Source of the DNA: Macrostomum hystrix | Taxonomy: Eukaryota > Platyhelminthes > Macrostomidae | Reading direction: 5' to 3' | Assembly: GCA_950097015.1 (NCBI GenBank) | Contig: CATNEN010000036.1 | Location: forward strand, 59,547-123,546 | DNA length: 64,000 bases | Part shown: in pieces, positions 13,820-26,351 of the stretch | How the letters are laid out: each line of letters opens with the position of its first letter | Numbering within the stretch: position 1 is the stretch's first letter | Notes under the pieces: generated by a model | Seen by the model: the letters and a program-made list of their open reading frames with translations, nothing else | Told to the model about the DNA's origin: nothing | The model's database searches: none | Translations under genes and position numbers: made by a program

Positions 13820-16775
13820 TCACCATTGGATCAGCTGATGAGGCTAACAAAGAGCACACTGCAAGGCTTGGACTATGATTTGAAGCACAGCGGTGAGTGT
13901 CAATAGATGCGCTAGAGGAATTTGAGTCTCAAATCTCTTGTGTCTCAAATCTCTTCTGTCTCATCTCTCCTCTGTCTCAACTCTCTTCTGTTTCAAATCT
14001 CCCCTATCTCAAATCTCACGTGTCTCATCTCTCCCGTGTCTCATCTCTCCCGTGTCTCATCTCTCCACTGTATAATCTCTCCCCTGTATAATCTCTCCCT
14101 GTATAATCTCTCCCCTGTATAATCTCTCCCCTGTATAATCTCTCCCCTGTATAATCTCTCCCCTGTATAATCTCTCCCTGTATAATCCCTCCTCTGTCTC
14201 AAATCTCCCCTATCTCAAATCTCACGTGTCTCATCTCTCCCGTGTCTCATCTCTCCACTGTATAATCTCTCCCCTGTATAATCTCTCCCCTGTATAATCT
14301 CTCCCCTGTATAATCTCTCCCTGTATAATCTCTCCTCTGTCTCAAATCTCCCCTGTATAATCTCTCCTCTGTCTCAAATCTCAAATGAGATCTCTCTCCA
14401 TGATTCAGCAATCTCATTAGATTACTGCAGCGCTAAGATTGCGAAATGGCGTTGAAAAGTGAATTATTCGGGCCACATCATCTTGACACTGGGCCATTAA
14501 ACTCGCTCGCCTGTTTACGTTGTGGAATTCGCAGCTGCAGTTTAGTTGACTTTTCAAATTGCAGCGCAGAAAAAATAATATATATGCAAAGCACATCCAG
14601 CGCCTGGGATCTGATCCTCATGCAGTTAATCCCAGTCGGTGAGTGACAGCGTCTGTCAATTGCGACCCTGGGATCGTGCCGCTTTCAAGTGTCTTGCCCT
14701 GCAATGATCCAAGCAGTTCACCAGTGTGCATGGGTCACTAAACAGGTTCTTAGTGTTGGTAAAGAATCTCAACCCACTTTACTTCTTTAGCCTGCGTATA
14801 TGCTTGCGGGTTTAGCAGCTCTATAAGGATTGGAGAGATCGTTGGCACTTCAAATTTGTTCGTCCCTAGTTTGTTATCCGCTTGGCCAGGGTTTTTTATT
14901 ATTTTTTTGTTCGAACTGGGATTGGGGACATTGCGTGGATGGCAATTTCAAATGTCAAGGGTAATCAAGCTTGACATTGAAATCGTTGGGGAGGCTTGGG
15001 GAGAAGTTTTAGAAGGGGCCCATCACCGGACCGCATTTCGATAAATATTTTCGTAAGACTTGTTATCGAATGCTTATCAACACTCGGGTGGCCTGCGTTG
15101 GTATAGTCATGTAGAAGAGAGCTATCGATAAACACACCCCCGCGATCACCAGACACCATCCTTCAAGCAGCACAGAGGATGCTTGGACTGAGGCTTCCCA
15201 TCCTGTCATGCGGATATGTGGGAACTATACATCGCTAGTGCTGTCCACTTTGCCTTCAATGACACTTTTAATCTCGCATGACAATATTCCGATGTAAGAT
15301 TAGGCGCTGCGTCAACAATATGCGGAGAATCGCGCAAGTGACAAATTCATTTGCAGATAAGGGGGCTCCCTCGATGTGAAACTGCCCCGCTAGCAGTGAG
15401 AGCAAGCGATGTCGGCCTAAATGGGAAAGTTTAGATAACGGTCTCAGTGAAATATTGGGTCCTCCGGGTGCGCCTAGAAAACTTAGCCCAGTTTGTATTT
15501 GAATATTGCATTTTCAATCGCTGACAGAGGTCATTTGTCTTACTTTGATGCCGGCCAAACATAAGTGGAGACGCATGGGATCATGCTTGTGTCCAGCTTC
15601 CCAGCATCAAACAGATTCCTCACCGATTGGCACGGATTAGCGGCCTGTTATTTATGACTGCAGGCCCAAGTCGCGTACCGAATGTGTCCTAGGATATTGA
15701 GAATCCACTTAATCAGTCATGTCATGCATCCGGCCTCTCTTTCAACAGATCGGCTGACAAAACCTAACTGTTATGCCAGTGTGTTTAGACAACCGAAAAC
15801 AATATAGACTGCATTATCTGTGTCCATGATGATTCTGGCTTCAAGTTTTCACCGACGAGAGTCTTTATATTTACTTTTAGCTGCTGGGTGGCCGGCATTG
15901 CATCAACATTGAAATGAATTCGGGGATTTGGGGATTGGATGAAAGCGATGATACTATTCTGTGTTTGTGTAGGCGCGGTTGCATCTGTTTTAGAGTTTTC
16001 AGCGCGTATACAGTATACTGCGATGTATCGGCTTTTGTTAACAGTTGTCGGGACAGTAACTGATGACAATGATGGCTTACCGGGCGCTATTTTTGCGAAC
16101 AAAGGGAATATTATTATAAAAACAAACTTAGAATATTCGTAGGAAAAAACTCTAATCGATCAGCCTCTATAAAGCATTGCTCACAACCCAACAGATGCGG
16201 AAGGCTCGCTCGTGACACTCTGGTCTGAAAAGAACGGCTTCAGGCGGCGTCGCAAGACCCGGACGGCCTTTACAAGCAAGCAGCTCAGCGTGCTGGAAGA
16301 GCGCTTCCATGAGCAGAAGTACCTGACTCCGAATATGCGCGACGAGATTGCACAGTCTCTGGGACTAACCAACGCCCAGGTGATCACCTGGTTCCAGAAT
16401 CGTCGGGCAAAGATGAAGCGCGAAAACGAGGAGCTGAAGAACGACATGATGGCGACGCGAACGACGACTGGAACCATTGACGACGACGAGACTGCAGTCG
16501 ATGACGACGATGTTGATGACATCGGAGCCGAGCAGGACGTTGAAGATCTAGACGAGCCGATCAATCTGTCCGTTGATCTGGGACTCCGTCATCGGGCCAG
16601 CGGAAAGCGATCGACTGCAGACCGACATGACCAGCCGTCGACTTCTTCATGTTCGTCATCTGGTGGCGATTCTTCCAACATCGAAGACGAAGACGCGGAG
16701 GAGGCTGTGGCGGACACTCCGAAGCTGCTTAGCGCCAGCCACATCAAGAAGCGCAAACTGCTGTCCACAGCCTGA
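13571..16775 (+). CDS. LBX: LBX/ladybird-type homeodomain transcription factor (2 exons)
   Basis: Exons 13571-13892 and 16195-16775; donor GTGAGT, acceptor AACAG, joined in phase, 300 residues. The homeodomain covers about residues 126-185 and ends QVITWFQNRRAKMKRENEE; the I-T pair before WFQNRRAK is typical of LBX. Just before it, SPLDQLMRLTKSTLQGLD and the DAEGSLVTLW stretch match the conserved LBX segment preceding the homeodomain. Near the N terminus FLIRDLL (residues 10-16) fits an eh1 Groucho-binding motif, and PINLS (229-233) resembles a CtBP-binding site, so a repressor role is likely (inference). Long Gln, Ala and His tracts fill exon 1. An acidic stretch follows the homeodomain. It should be a nuclear DNA-binding protein for mesodermal or neural cell fate, as in other animals. 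The start is the first of two adjacent ATGs. Confidence 0.9.
13925..14395 (+). repeat. 16-bp minisatellite in the LBX intron
   Basis: Starts about 30 nt after the LBX donor. Units are 16-bp variants: TCTCATCTCTCCCGTG, TCTCCCCTGTATAATC and related forms, all pyrimidine-rich on the sense strand. The CCCGTGTCTCATCTCT form is the same unit that builds the array at 41700-42440, about 28 kb away. Confidence 0.9.
14396..16194 (+). other. rest of the LBX intron
   Basis: About 1.8 kb of unique-looking intron sequence without coding signal. The segment AAGTGTCTTGCCCTGCAATG near 14688 resembles a stretch common in tRNA-derived SINEs and may be a relic, but no pol III boxes are visible. Confidence 0.4.
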
Positions 16776-19700
16776 TGATGATGAGGCACAAGTTGGCTTC
16801 ATTTACTGGTTTCAATCGAGTAAATAGTAACTCCTTGGATCCCTCTCACTTTCATCACTCTCTCGCCAGCTCTAAATGCGAATCTCATCTAGTTACCGTC
16901 TTATCTTTCCTATTCGATAGCTTAATTCGATTTCATTCATGATTTAGTTGCTTATGTCTATCAGTTAATTTAGGAGGACTTGCACATACTTATAGGATTG
17001 TCACATCTAAGCCCTGTACATATTGGTTGAACATCTTATTTGTTATTGTTTTAACTACGATGTTAATATGTATTATTACAAATTCTAATTAGCAGCCAGC
17101 TCGATACACGTATCATGCATACTCACACACACACACACATATATATATACATATATGTATTCATCTATAAATTTGTAACTCGTATGGTATATAATATCTT
17201 TCCTGATTTTTACAGCCTTTTTTCTGTACAACTAACTATTGGCTTGCTTGTCTGCCTTACAATCAGTTTTACTCTGCTCTATTGTTGTCTTGGCTGCCGC
17301 ATTAATAATAGATAGATTCCCTGTAATCAAGCTAAAACAAACAAAAATTATTCAAAATTATACAGTTTAACTATATCTTATGGTTAACATTTGCGTGTTT
17401 ATGAGGCTCTCTACCTCAATGCTAGTTTGATTCTCTTCAAATATTTTTATTGCGTAAGCTAGTCTCTGATGGACAATGGGCATCCACTATACTAAAAATG
17501 AAATGCTTGCTTGCTTGGTTGCTTATTATCTAAAGTTACCGGATGTAAAAGATGACAAATGATGAGACCAATGATTACTAGCTAATCTATTGCAAAAATA
17601 TTCGCTACCAACGCGCAATGATCTTTGACTGCAGCAAAAGTCGCGCTGGTCCAGATGACAAATCACTAACGCAAGCCTACACCAGACAGAAAAATAATAA
17701 GTTAAGTCTGGTCCTACATTACACAGTATTCTTCCTTGTCTCGCGGGATTTCAAAAATATTTTCCGATGTATATTAGGAGACAGTGGACACCGGAACGCT
17801 GGAACAGCCGCTCTGGGAGTTGCCAAGGTGTTTGAATTCTTCGTCTATGGTGCAAATAATTTACGCGCAGTTTCTGGCCATTGAAGTGTTTGGCAGCGGG
17901 TCTTTCGTTAAGAGTGTCTTGCAGTGGGCGGCATTGGATGTTTTATACCTATAAGGGGGAGGGGAGCAAAAACCTTCTCTTTTTCAATTTTGCCACTGGC
18001 CATACTTTCAAAAATGCTTTGCCGTTACTTTAATAATAACCGTGTTCTACAGAAAGTGCCACATAGCCTAATACAATTCTTAAATAAAAAAACTGTTCGA
18101 AATCTCCAGGAATGCTGCATGTCCAGCAGCTGCTTGGGACCCAACCACTCAGCCAAATATTCCCTTTGAAATTCTCCCCCACTGCCAACTAATGCATTAG
18201 TGAACAAAATACTATATAGACAAGTAATTGGCTTCCCACACTGCAGGGTAGGGCAGAGAGAGCCTATATAAAATTGATTGCTAACAGGTCTCTGTCCTGT
18301 CTGTTTCACTCGAATATACAGTATATAATATGTAGGTATGTTTTAGTTGGGGACAAAGCTTACGTCTCGCCAACCACCTCAATGGGATGACAGCTTTAAC
18401 AAGTTGGCCGCCAATAATGCCTGCGGTTTGCCAGCCAAAGAAGCCACCACACACAATGAGGTGGACGATGCTGCGCCCAGTGCCAGCAATTGTGATACTT
18501 CATGCAGGGTAGTGGGCATTTTGACGGGCGCACGCAGATACAACAGTCGGTCTATGCACTGCTTTTGTGCCAATAACTAAACGTAAATTCCTGGTTAAAA
18601 AACATAGATCTACAGCACCCGGCAACAACCACCCCACGCTAAGTTTCAAAATCTCAGTCAGTCAGTCAGTCAGTCAGTCGATCAGTACGCCTTTCCCGCT
18701 TCCACTCACCTAGCCAACAACCGCAGTAAAGCAGCCAAACCCCATGCAATCTCTCCACTTTGGGATCCGTAATTACTGTCGATGACAAATGACAGCGCCT
18801 GCCATCATAGCTGATACTGGTTCGGCTGCAGAGGACTGTCGCTTCCTCAGTCATCAGTAGAGTAGCTGCCTAGTATTGGCCGTTTGGCGCTGCCAATGCC
18901 AAAAGGCAGTTTGAAATCGGAGCCAATTCAGATATATAGATTATCAGATGCGTGTTGCGGCGTAACACTGGAGACAACTAGTTTTTACTGCTGCACTGCT
19001 GCAGAAAATCTGGAAAGGAATTCCAATATGTCTCCGCCCCCCAGACCCGTGATCCGGACCACTTCGCGAAGGCATTCCATTTGCAATTCCGAGCAGCTGG
19101 GTTTGGGAAGTTGCGGCACTTCTAAGGAATTGCTCCGAATACCCTGCCACTACTTATCGGCACCTCCTTTGCCCAATTTCCTTCTTTCCGGTGCCAAAGC
19201 TTACTGCTTTCGGGGGTGGATAATTTTCATCATGAAGCAGCCATAAAAACTCATTCACTTTTGCTTGGCCCCACTTTGTTTTACTGTCTTTGGTGTCTTG
19301 ATACCATTTTCTGTTTGACAAATCCATTAAACAACGCTGTTCAACTCTTCACTCTCTCTGGACTTCAGAAGCCATGCATGTATTTCATGCGATGTTCTAC
19401 AACGATAGGATCCAGTAAATTACATGCCGTATGTATACGAATTCAGCATAGGAAGCAGTACATGCATAATGCATAGGTATGTAGTGCCAAAATAGTTAAC
19501 GAAGAAATAATTGGCTCATCTTCTAATTCTTTATTATCACAATTGCTGCAGTAAAAAACGAGTCCGCGCCTAAAAGACATAGGAGTGCATGGATCAAAAG
19601 AAAAGTATAAAAAACTAGTTTATTTAGCAATTCATACAAAGCTCTGCTCTGCTAAAAAGATAATGTTCGAGACAACAAATTTGCAGGTAAAAATATACCG

Positions 19701-21450
19701 TTTTCTAAAGCTTTTCACTGTTATGTAAAATTTTACGCATGTAATCGTCTGTATCGTCGATCGTCAGTAGAGCTCTTTTGAGAGCTAGTTTTTTTAGAAT
19801 GCACGCCTATTCGATGCCATATTTTATACGGTAATGCAATGTAATCCATGACACACTCGATAAATAATTTACGGTAGAACTGACGATAATTTTTCGAAAA
19901 TGTAAGCTTATGTTTCGACGAAATTTCTACAGATAATGACTACTATATACCGACTCAAAATCGTCACAGTATCTTTTGGCGCTAGTTCTGATCATTTAAT
20001 TAAAAACCATCGGACGAAATCCGATTTCATACAAGCTCGTTGAAAAATCAAACCATCAGCACCGCGCGGTGCTTTTAATGATTCAATCGATAAAACAAAA
20101 CCTAGTTTTTATTAACTGCAAATAGCATTTTCTTAACGTTGTATGTAGTTTATTTATTTAAAAATAATTATAAAACTGATGCTGAGTAAAACGAACAATG
20201 TACACGATATTTTACAATTTTTAGCTAACAACTAAAAAAGTTTAATCTGCCGTTCAGTGATCATTTTATTTGCATAAACTGATAAACTTTAAGATGCGTA
20301 ATTTAGAGAACAAAGATGCCAGCTAGTCAGCCCAAGTCTCATACGTTCGTAAAAAACGAGATAAGGCAAGTCAAGGCGGTCGCGGACTCGGGTTTGAGTC
20401 CGATGGCCTGCAAATTAGCAAATATGAATAATTAGGCAAAAATATTTTGCTTAATTTGTCATGATTTATCGTTTTTAACTCTTTGTACTAAATCTTTCGG
20501 ACGCTTTTAAAACATACAACATAACTGTGCATTGCCATCAATCAAAACACGCAAAAATGCTATGTATTCTGAATTTAGCGACTATTTAACATATTAAGTC
20601 TTAGTATATAGAGTGCAGTTACTTTACAACTAAATGCTAAACAATCCCTGCAAACTTAAGAGTATAAACTTAGGGAAGGAAATTTTGAAAGATAGAAACT
20701 TTAGAGTTATTTAAAGCAAATGAAATGACGAATGTAAAAATAGTATAACATAAAAATATACAAACTTTTGAAGGACAATGGAAGTCAAAAAGAGTAGAAA
20801 TTAACATATTTTTTTGTCTGCTAATATGTCAGATGTTACTGGTGATTTTGATTTTTATTTAGTTTACAAGTGCTCAATTCATTTGGCATTTGAGCATAGA
20901 TATGTAAATCCTTAAACTGCAGCTCAAATGCAAGGGCTAAGATTTAGTAAGTTCTAGTTGTTATTGGTCGTTGCTAAAGGGTTAGGACTTTTCAATTTAA
21001 GATTTTTGGATCTTTGATGAGATGCTAGATGTTTCTTTGTGAATGGATAATGCTTTAAGAAATTGTAATAAATGTTTAAGAAATTTAAGGTTATTTTAAT
21101 AAAAACATATATATATTTAAGTAAGAAAACATTTATACATAGAAAGTTATTGCATTTCTATTTTGAATTTCTCCACATACTTTGAAATGCTTGTTCAAAA
21201 ATCTGCATAAATGCTTTTTGTTGGCTTAAACATATATTTTCTTCAGATTTATTGCAATTACGATTAGAAACCTATCTTTGTCTTTTTGGATTCTTTCTAA
21301 ATAGCGAAAATGTAGCTTTTCGATTTGCAAAATATAAATAACTAGTCTACCATTAGTTGCAATGCATGTATCTTATTACTAAAAGTAGACAAATGAATCA
21401 AAGTTGTTTCTGAAGTATGTTTTAGCCATTGAAATTTCAGCCCAGCAGTC
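16776..21450. other. LBX 3' flank and intergenic sequence
   Basis: AT-rich and without a recognisable gene. It holds a CA/TA run near 17120-17158 and an (AGTC)n tract near 18655-18678. A GGGTTTGAGTCCGA stretch near 20390 looks like an isolated B box but has no tRNA fold around it. No clear polyadenylation signal for LBX could be chosen. Confidence 0.4.
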
Positions 21451-23962
21451 ATGGCCGAGAAGAAGGAAGGCAAGGAACCAAAGAATGCTGTCCACCAGAA
21501 CGCTATCATGGTTGAAACCATCAAGAAGGAGAATTTTCACCAGAAGCTCTACACCAGCTATGGTGTCAATCCGTTTAGAAAGAGTAAGAAGCTACACATA
21601 GTTTTATTTCTGAACTACGGGATAACGTTATACTTAATAATTGTCACTATATTTGGACCTTAATTCTGAGGGCTAAATTTGGAAATCACACAAATCAACA
21701 AAAATGGACCAGAAATGATTTGCTCCTCTAATTTTCTCGAGTTTTTCTATTTCATTTAATTTTTAGTTCACACTCTGACACCGAAGCCAAACGCTCCGCC
21801 GGAGGATCTGTCAAGCATTACCGAGGAAGACAGTGAGTTAAACCCTGTGTTTAAGGATCTAATTCAATTGCTGCACTCGTAATGTCTTAAAAGTGCAGAT
21901 TTGGGTTTGACTGCCCCTGCCTATTTCTAGGCCATTTTGTTGGCGTCATCGAGCGAGCCCATCTGGAGCCGACAAAAAAGTACACAGTGCCGCAGACGGA
22001 ATCGCAAGAGATCGGATGGATCACCAAGCCTTTGGTCAGTGAAGCCTTTGGTGATTGATCTTGATAAACGTTCGATGAAATATCATAGCGCGAGCTAGAA
22101 GTAGAGTGCCAGAGGAGGTATTAGTGCCAGAGGAGGTATTAGAGTGCCAGAGGAGGTATTGGTGCCAGAGGAGGTATTAGAGTGCCAGAGGAGGTATTAG
22201 AGTGCCAGAGGAGGTATTAGAGTGCCAGAGGAGGTATTAGAGTGCCAGAGGAGGTATTAGAGTGCCAGAGGAGGTATTAGAGTGCCAGAGGAGGTATTAT
22301 AGTGCCAGAGGAGGTATTATAGTGCCAGAGGAGGTATTAGAGTGCCAGAGGAGGTATTAGAGTGCCAGAGGAGGTATTATAGTGCCAGAGGAGGTATTAG
22401 AGTGCCAGAGGAGGTTTATAGTGCCAGAGGAGGTATTATAGTGCCAGAGGAGGTATTAGAGTGCCAGAGGAGGTATTAGAGTGCCAGAGGAGGTATTAGT
22501 GCCAGAGGAAGTGTTGTACTCGCGACTTCCCGGAGGGGTGCCCCTAGGAGGGTCAGAGTACGCGGGCCCGTGCTGGCCTGCGTCAGGGCGCGAGTGTCCG
22601 CACGGGACCCTAAGTCTGGGGCGTCAGGACGCACCCAAGTGGCCGGCACACGCGTCGGGACGCTGTGATGTCGATCACCCTTCAGCGGGGCGTCAGGGCG
22701 CACGAGCTGGCGTCTGAGTACAGCGGGCGTACAGTACAGGGTGACCCCTGGCTGGCTACCTGGTCTAGTCCCCCTCCTTAGTCGGCGTCAGGACACACGG
22801 ACGGTCCCCACTACAGCCCCCGAAATGAAGGAGACAAGGCAGCGACTTACTTCTGGTTCACTCGCACTCGTGCGTGTAGTCAACTTCGTGCAGCGGACTT
22901 CTGATGGCGGCTGGCAGACCGGGTGGTCGATATTTATTAGTTATTATTTGTGCGTGGGGGACGGGTTAAGGAAACAGTGGTCAGGCGTTGTAGAGCGTGA
23001 ACACGCGCACGGGGCAGCCACCCGCCCCCGGCCGCGCCTTTATAGGACACGGCTCACCAAGGGCCGGGGCCCCCTCCCCCGCCCCACCCCCACCCACCAC
23101 CCCGGCCCAGCTACCCACCGGCCAATCACGGCGCAGCTGGGGGAGGGGCAGCCTGGGGCGAGGACCAAAAATGGCGGCCCAGCCAACCACCGCGCAGCCA
23201 AAACAATGGCGGCTAAGCGGCGTACACCGCTGAGCCTTTACCGCCAAAACAACAATGCCAAAAACAACTGCGAGTGCACTTGTTGCGCAGGGGGGGCGAG
23301 TGCACTTGAGCAGTGCAAGCGCACGTGCACAACAGAAGTATTAGTGCCAGAGGAGGTATTAGAGTGCCAGAGGAGGTATTAGAGTGCCAGAGGAGGTATT
23401 AGTGCCAGAGGAGGTATTAGTGCCAGAGGAGGTATTAGAGTGCCAGAGGAGGTATCAGAGTGCCAGAGGAGGTATTAGAGTGCCGGAGGAGGTATTAGAG
23501 TGCCGGAGGAGGTATTAGAGTGCCAGAGGAGGTATTAGAGTGCCAGAGGAGGTATTAAAGTGCCAGAGGAGGTATTAGAGTGCCAGAGGAGGTATTAGAG
23601 TGCCAGAGGAGGTATTATAGTGCCAGAGGAGGTATTAGTGCCAGAGGAGGTATTAGTGCCAGAGGAGGTATTAGAGTGCCAAAGGAGGTATAAGAGTGCC
23701 AGAGGATGACATTGGAGTGTCAGAGGGGGTAGTGGAGTGCCAGATAGTCAATGGATTGCCTATCTGGGTTATCAGTTTTCAAATAATGAAGTTGCTTTCT
23801 TTATCTCTGTATTTATCACTTTCATTGTCACTTCAGCTAGAAACCAACAAAGCCGACAGTAGGCTCTACTTCCCGAAGAACACCTGCGAAATCACCAAAT
23901 ACATGGACGCATATTGGCGGTTCAAAGGCGCGGACGGCAAGACCGAGGCCAAGAAGGCATAA
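21451..23962 (+). CDS. CFAP144: cilia- and flagella-associated protein 144 (FAM183 family), 4 exons
   Basis: Exons 21451-21583, 21767-21832, 21931-22034 and 23837-23962; all phases fit, giving 142 residues, close to the family length of about 130-140. Family landmarks are in order: KLYTSYGVNPFRK at the end of exon 1, HTLTPKP at the start of exon 2, ERAHLEPTKKYTVPQTESQE and GWITKPL in exon 3, and RLYFPKNTCEITKYM in exon 4. FAM183 proteins are small axonemal proteins of motile cilia, so a ciliary role is expected (family knowledge). The third donor is GTCAGT, weaker than the others but the only one giving the right phase. An acceptor-like TTTCAG lies 10 nt before the ATG and could serve trans-splicing. 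The last intron holds a minisatellite with an inserted LTR-like element. Confidence 0.85.
22103..23745 (+). repeat. 20-bp minisatellite in CFAP144 intron 3 (interrupted)
   Basis: Units of 20 bp (AGTGCCAGAGGAGGTATTAG), sometimes 16 or 18 bp through loss of a few bases, run from 22103 to 22511 and resume at 23335-23745. The two halves share unit type and variants, so the array existed before the 823-bp insertion split it. It begins about 70 nt after the donor and ends about 90 nt before the acceptor. Confidence 0.95.
22512..23334. mobile_element. solo-LTR-like insertion inside the minisatellite
   Basis: An 823-bp GC-rich block, unlike its surroundings, begins TGTTGT and ends ACAACA, the TG...CA inverted ends of LTRs. 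It is flanked by GAAG on both sides (22508-22511 and 23335-23338), a possible 4-bp target duplication. A TATA-like TTTATA lies near 23039 within GC-rich sequence. No coding or primer-binding site is present. This fits a solo LTR left by recombination. A short-TIR DNA element is the alternative. The orientation is unsure. Confidence 0.65.
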
Positions 23963-25775
23963 TCTCTTTAAATGGCGGCCAGTTAAGTGTTTCCCATAGC
24001 AACGGAATAATAGTTGAACTTACTTTCTCTTCATTTTTTGTCAATTCCTCTCGGATGTGTTATTATTCGTGTAACTATTTATTTTTGCATGCGCTTAAAA
24101 TCTATACCGTATTTGCTTGTTGAATACGTCAGTTTTTTAGCCACAAGCCAAATTTTGGTAAGAAGTTATTCTGCTGTCTCAAAGTAAGTTTATTTTGTTT
24201 AACTGCTTCTTCTTAAAAAATCGAAGAAAAACTGATAGGAGTGAATTTTTCTTACTAAGCTTCATAGCGACGCAAATATATGAATATATTCTTTAATTTC
24301 TCACATACAAACTAATGAAAATGTACGTAGTTAAAGAAGACATGTTGAATGTTGAGTTTTATTCTTTTCCTGACGCTTTTCCTTAAAAAGAAGTCCCAAT
24401 GAAAGAGAAAAAAAATCGGAGAAAATTATAGAAATATTAGTAATGTGTAAAGATTTGATGACATGAAAGAAATATTTTTTAACTGCTTTAATTGACACTT
24501 GACACTAAATTCAGTAGAGTGCTTCCGCTCAGCTGCAAACATGCACTGGGAGGAAAATGGGGTGGGTTTGGCGGCCTTCCCAGTCCACCGACTGAACGGC
24601 TGTGCAAAATCGTTGGGAAGCTACGAAGCTATATATGCCACTTGGTGGTACATCTACTGTATATGGTCCAATTGGGCAAAGTTTATCGGCCATGAATTCG
24701 TGCATCACCTTCATTGTTCGTGAAGAGTTTTGCGTGTTGATCAGACACACGAAACTCCCACTTCTAGACAATGGGCAATGGGGAACAATTGCCTAGGAAT
24801 TTATAACAGTCACGTGACACTTACTGCAATTGCTTCTTGTTCCTTGAGTAGTTTGTAGTCTTCTGGTCTTCGAAAGCCGGCGGTTCTTATTCTCCTAGTA
24901 CTGATCGACCGTGAAGTATCGATTCTGTTGCTTCTTGAGTCTTTGTAGTCTTGTCTTCTTTGTCTTCTTGGCAGCTGCTTGAGTTTGTCTGTTGGCCAAT
25001 AAATGACGAGAGCGAATCAGACTACTTGTCGGTTTCCTCGAGCTCGGAATTCACAATAGAAACGTGCGCCCTAGTGAACAATTGAAATCTCTCTTGTAAA
25101 GATTCTCTAATAGGTCATCCTGAAGGGCGTCTTCTTCGTTACCTCCGAAAGATAACGGATAACTCAAATCAAATCAATCAATAATCCTCTAGGAATGTAT
25201 CCTAGGAAACAAGGAGGCCTTTCTCAAATGTATCGACTATATGTGGCTCTCGTAAACTCAGTTCAATTCAACAACGATTGCTAGCAATAAATAACTGTCT
25301 AGTAAAGCGCTTACCACTTGTCTTTCCCTCAGAGATGAGTCCTCTTCTTCGTAAGGTGTTTTGAAGTCCGGTGGACCGCTTCGAGTCTGAATTTTCAGCT
25401 CAGATTTTCGCTTGAATTTATAGTAAAATTTTGGGGAAAAACCGGTTCTACTACCGGGTGTTTACTTAGGCCACACATATTTGTTTAGTGAGTCATGATT
25501 GTGAGTTTTACCATATTTGGAATATTGTGTAAATACAGATACAGAAACCGATGAGTCATAATTGTTTGTCTTACCATATTTGGAATTCAAGCAAATCCAG
25601 CTGTCGAGAACCAGTTCTCCGGTTTCATGTCACATGACTTGTTTCTAAAAATAGCGCATGACTCATTCCTAAAAATAGATTAAACGTTATGGCTGAGGTT
25701 TCCTTGTGGCATTACTTTAAGTAGCGCGTTAAGTAAAAGCATATTTTACAACTCTCTACATTCGGGTTGTAGCCT
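23963..25775. other. CFAP144 3' flank and intergenic sequence
   Basis: No gene recognised. About 24830-24990 has a partly duplicated CTTCTTG...TTTGTAGTCTT stretch. Two imperfect copies of a segment ending ACCATATTTGGAAT lie 61 bp apart at about 25493 and 25554. Both look like mobile-element debris of unknown type. Confidence 0.4.
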
Positions 25776-26045
25776 ATAGAGAAGGGTTGTAGCCTAGAGG
25801 TTAGAGCGTCCGATTCACGACTTGAAGGTCAGGGGTTCGATTCTCGGCTCCAACGGAACAATTTGTATCCTAATTTAGCACGACTCTTAGCCATGCATTT
25901 GCTTTAGTTCACCCAGCTCTTAAACGGATACCAGCATTTGCTGGTATTTGATGGACTGAACAGCCGTACGCAGCCTTCAGATGCGCCGCGCAATAGCTGC
26001 GGCTGTGCTGTCGGCTGCAAATCTGATCTTATTATAGGGCAGGTG
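25776..26045 (+). mobile_element. tRNA-derived SINE, family 2, copy 1
   Basis: A tRNA-like head with an A-box-like TAGAGGTTAGAGCG and a clear B box (GGTTCGATTCT) is followed by a body shared, in reverse orientation, with 27800-28075: TTCACCCAGCT, GATACCAGCA, TGGACTGAACAGC, GCAGCCTTCAGATGCGC, GCTGTGCTGTCGGCTGC and the GGGCAGGTG tail. The family is distinct from family 1. The first 16 bases of the head (GGGTTGTAGCCTAGAG) occur twice in a row, possibly a duplication at the insertion point. Confidence 0.75.
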
Positions 26046-26321
26046 CTATCCATTACAATTAATAATAGCATATATTATAATGTTCGTGCATGTTTTAGCT
26101 TGCTTGTCCAACCAAATGAAAATAAAGAACAGCAGCTAAGTCTAATTTTCTAGCTTATTAAAAAATCTGCGGAAGTCGAGTTTTCTGCCCTTTTACAGCT
26201 CCAATTTATATTGTTCTGAAGTGTCGCGATCCAAGCGTTTCCTGTTAGGCTGCCGCTGTTCTCGGAAGTGTTGGTAGTTGATAGCGTAACATTACTGCTT
26301 CACTTCTATTTTCGCTCCTGC

Positions 26322-26351
26322 AAGCTTCTTCTCCTGCCCAAGAAGAAGCTT
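26322..26351. repeat. perfect 11-bp inverted repeat
   Basis: AAGCTTCTTCT and AGAAGAAGCTT are separated by 8 nt and would form a strong hairpin. No T-run or gene end is next to it, so a terminator role is not supported. Confidence 0.6.

Noticed and set aside
13565-13859. Poly-Leu, poly-Ala and poly-Ser frames overlapping LBX exon 1
   Set aside because: Shadow frames of the CAG and GCN repeats; only the frame with the eh1 and pre-homeodomain motifs joins exon 2 in phase.
20330-20410. tRNA gene near GGGTTTGAGTCCGA
   Set aside because: No D or anticodon arm can be folded upstream at the right distance.
22741-23382. 213-codon frame in the GC-rich block of the CFAP144 intron
   Set aside because: GC-rich sequence rarely has stops; the block has LTR-like ends and the translation is low-complexity Pro/Arg.
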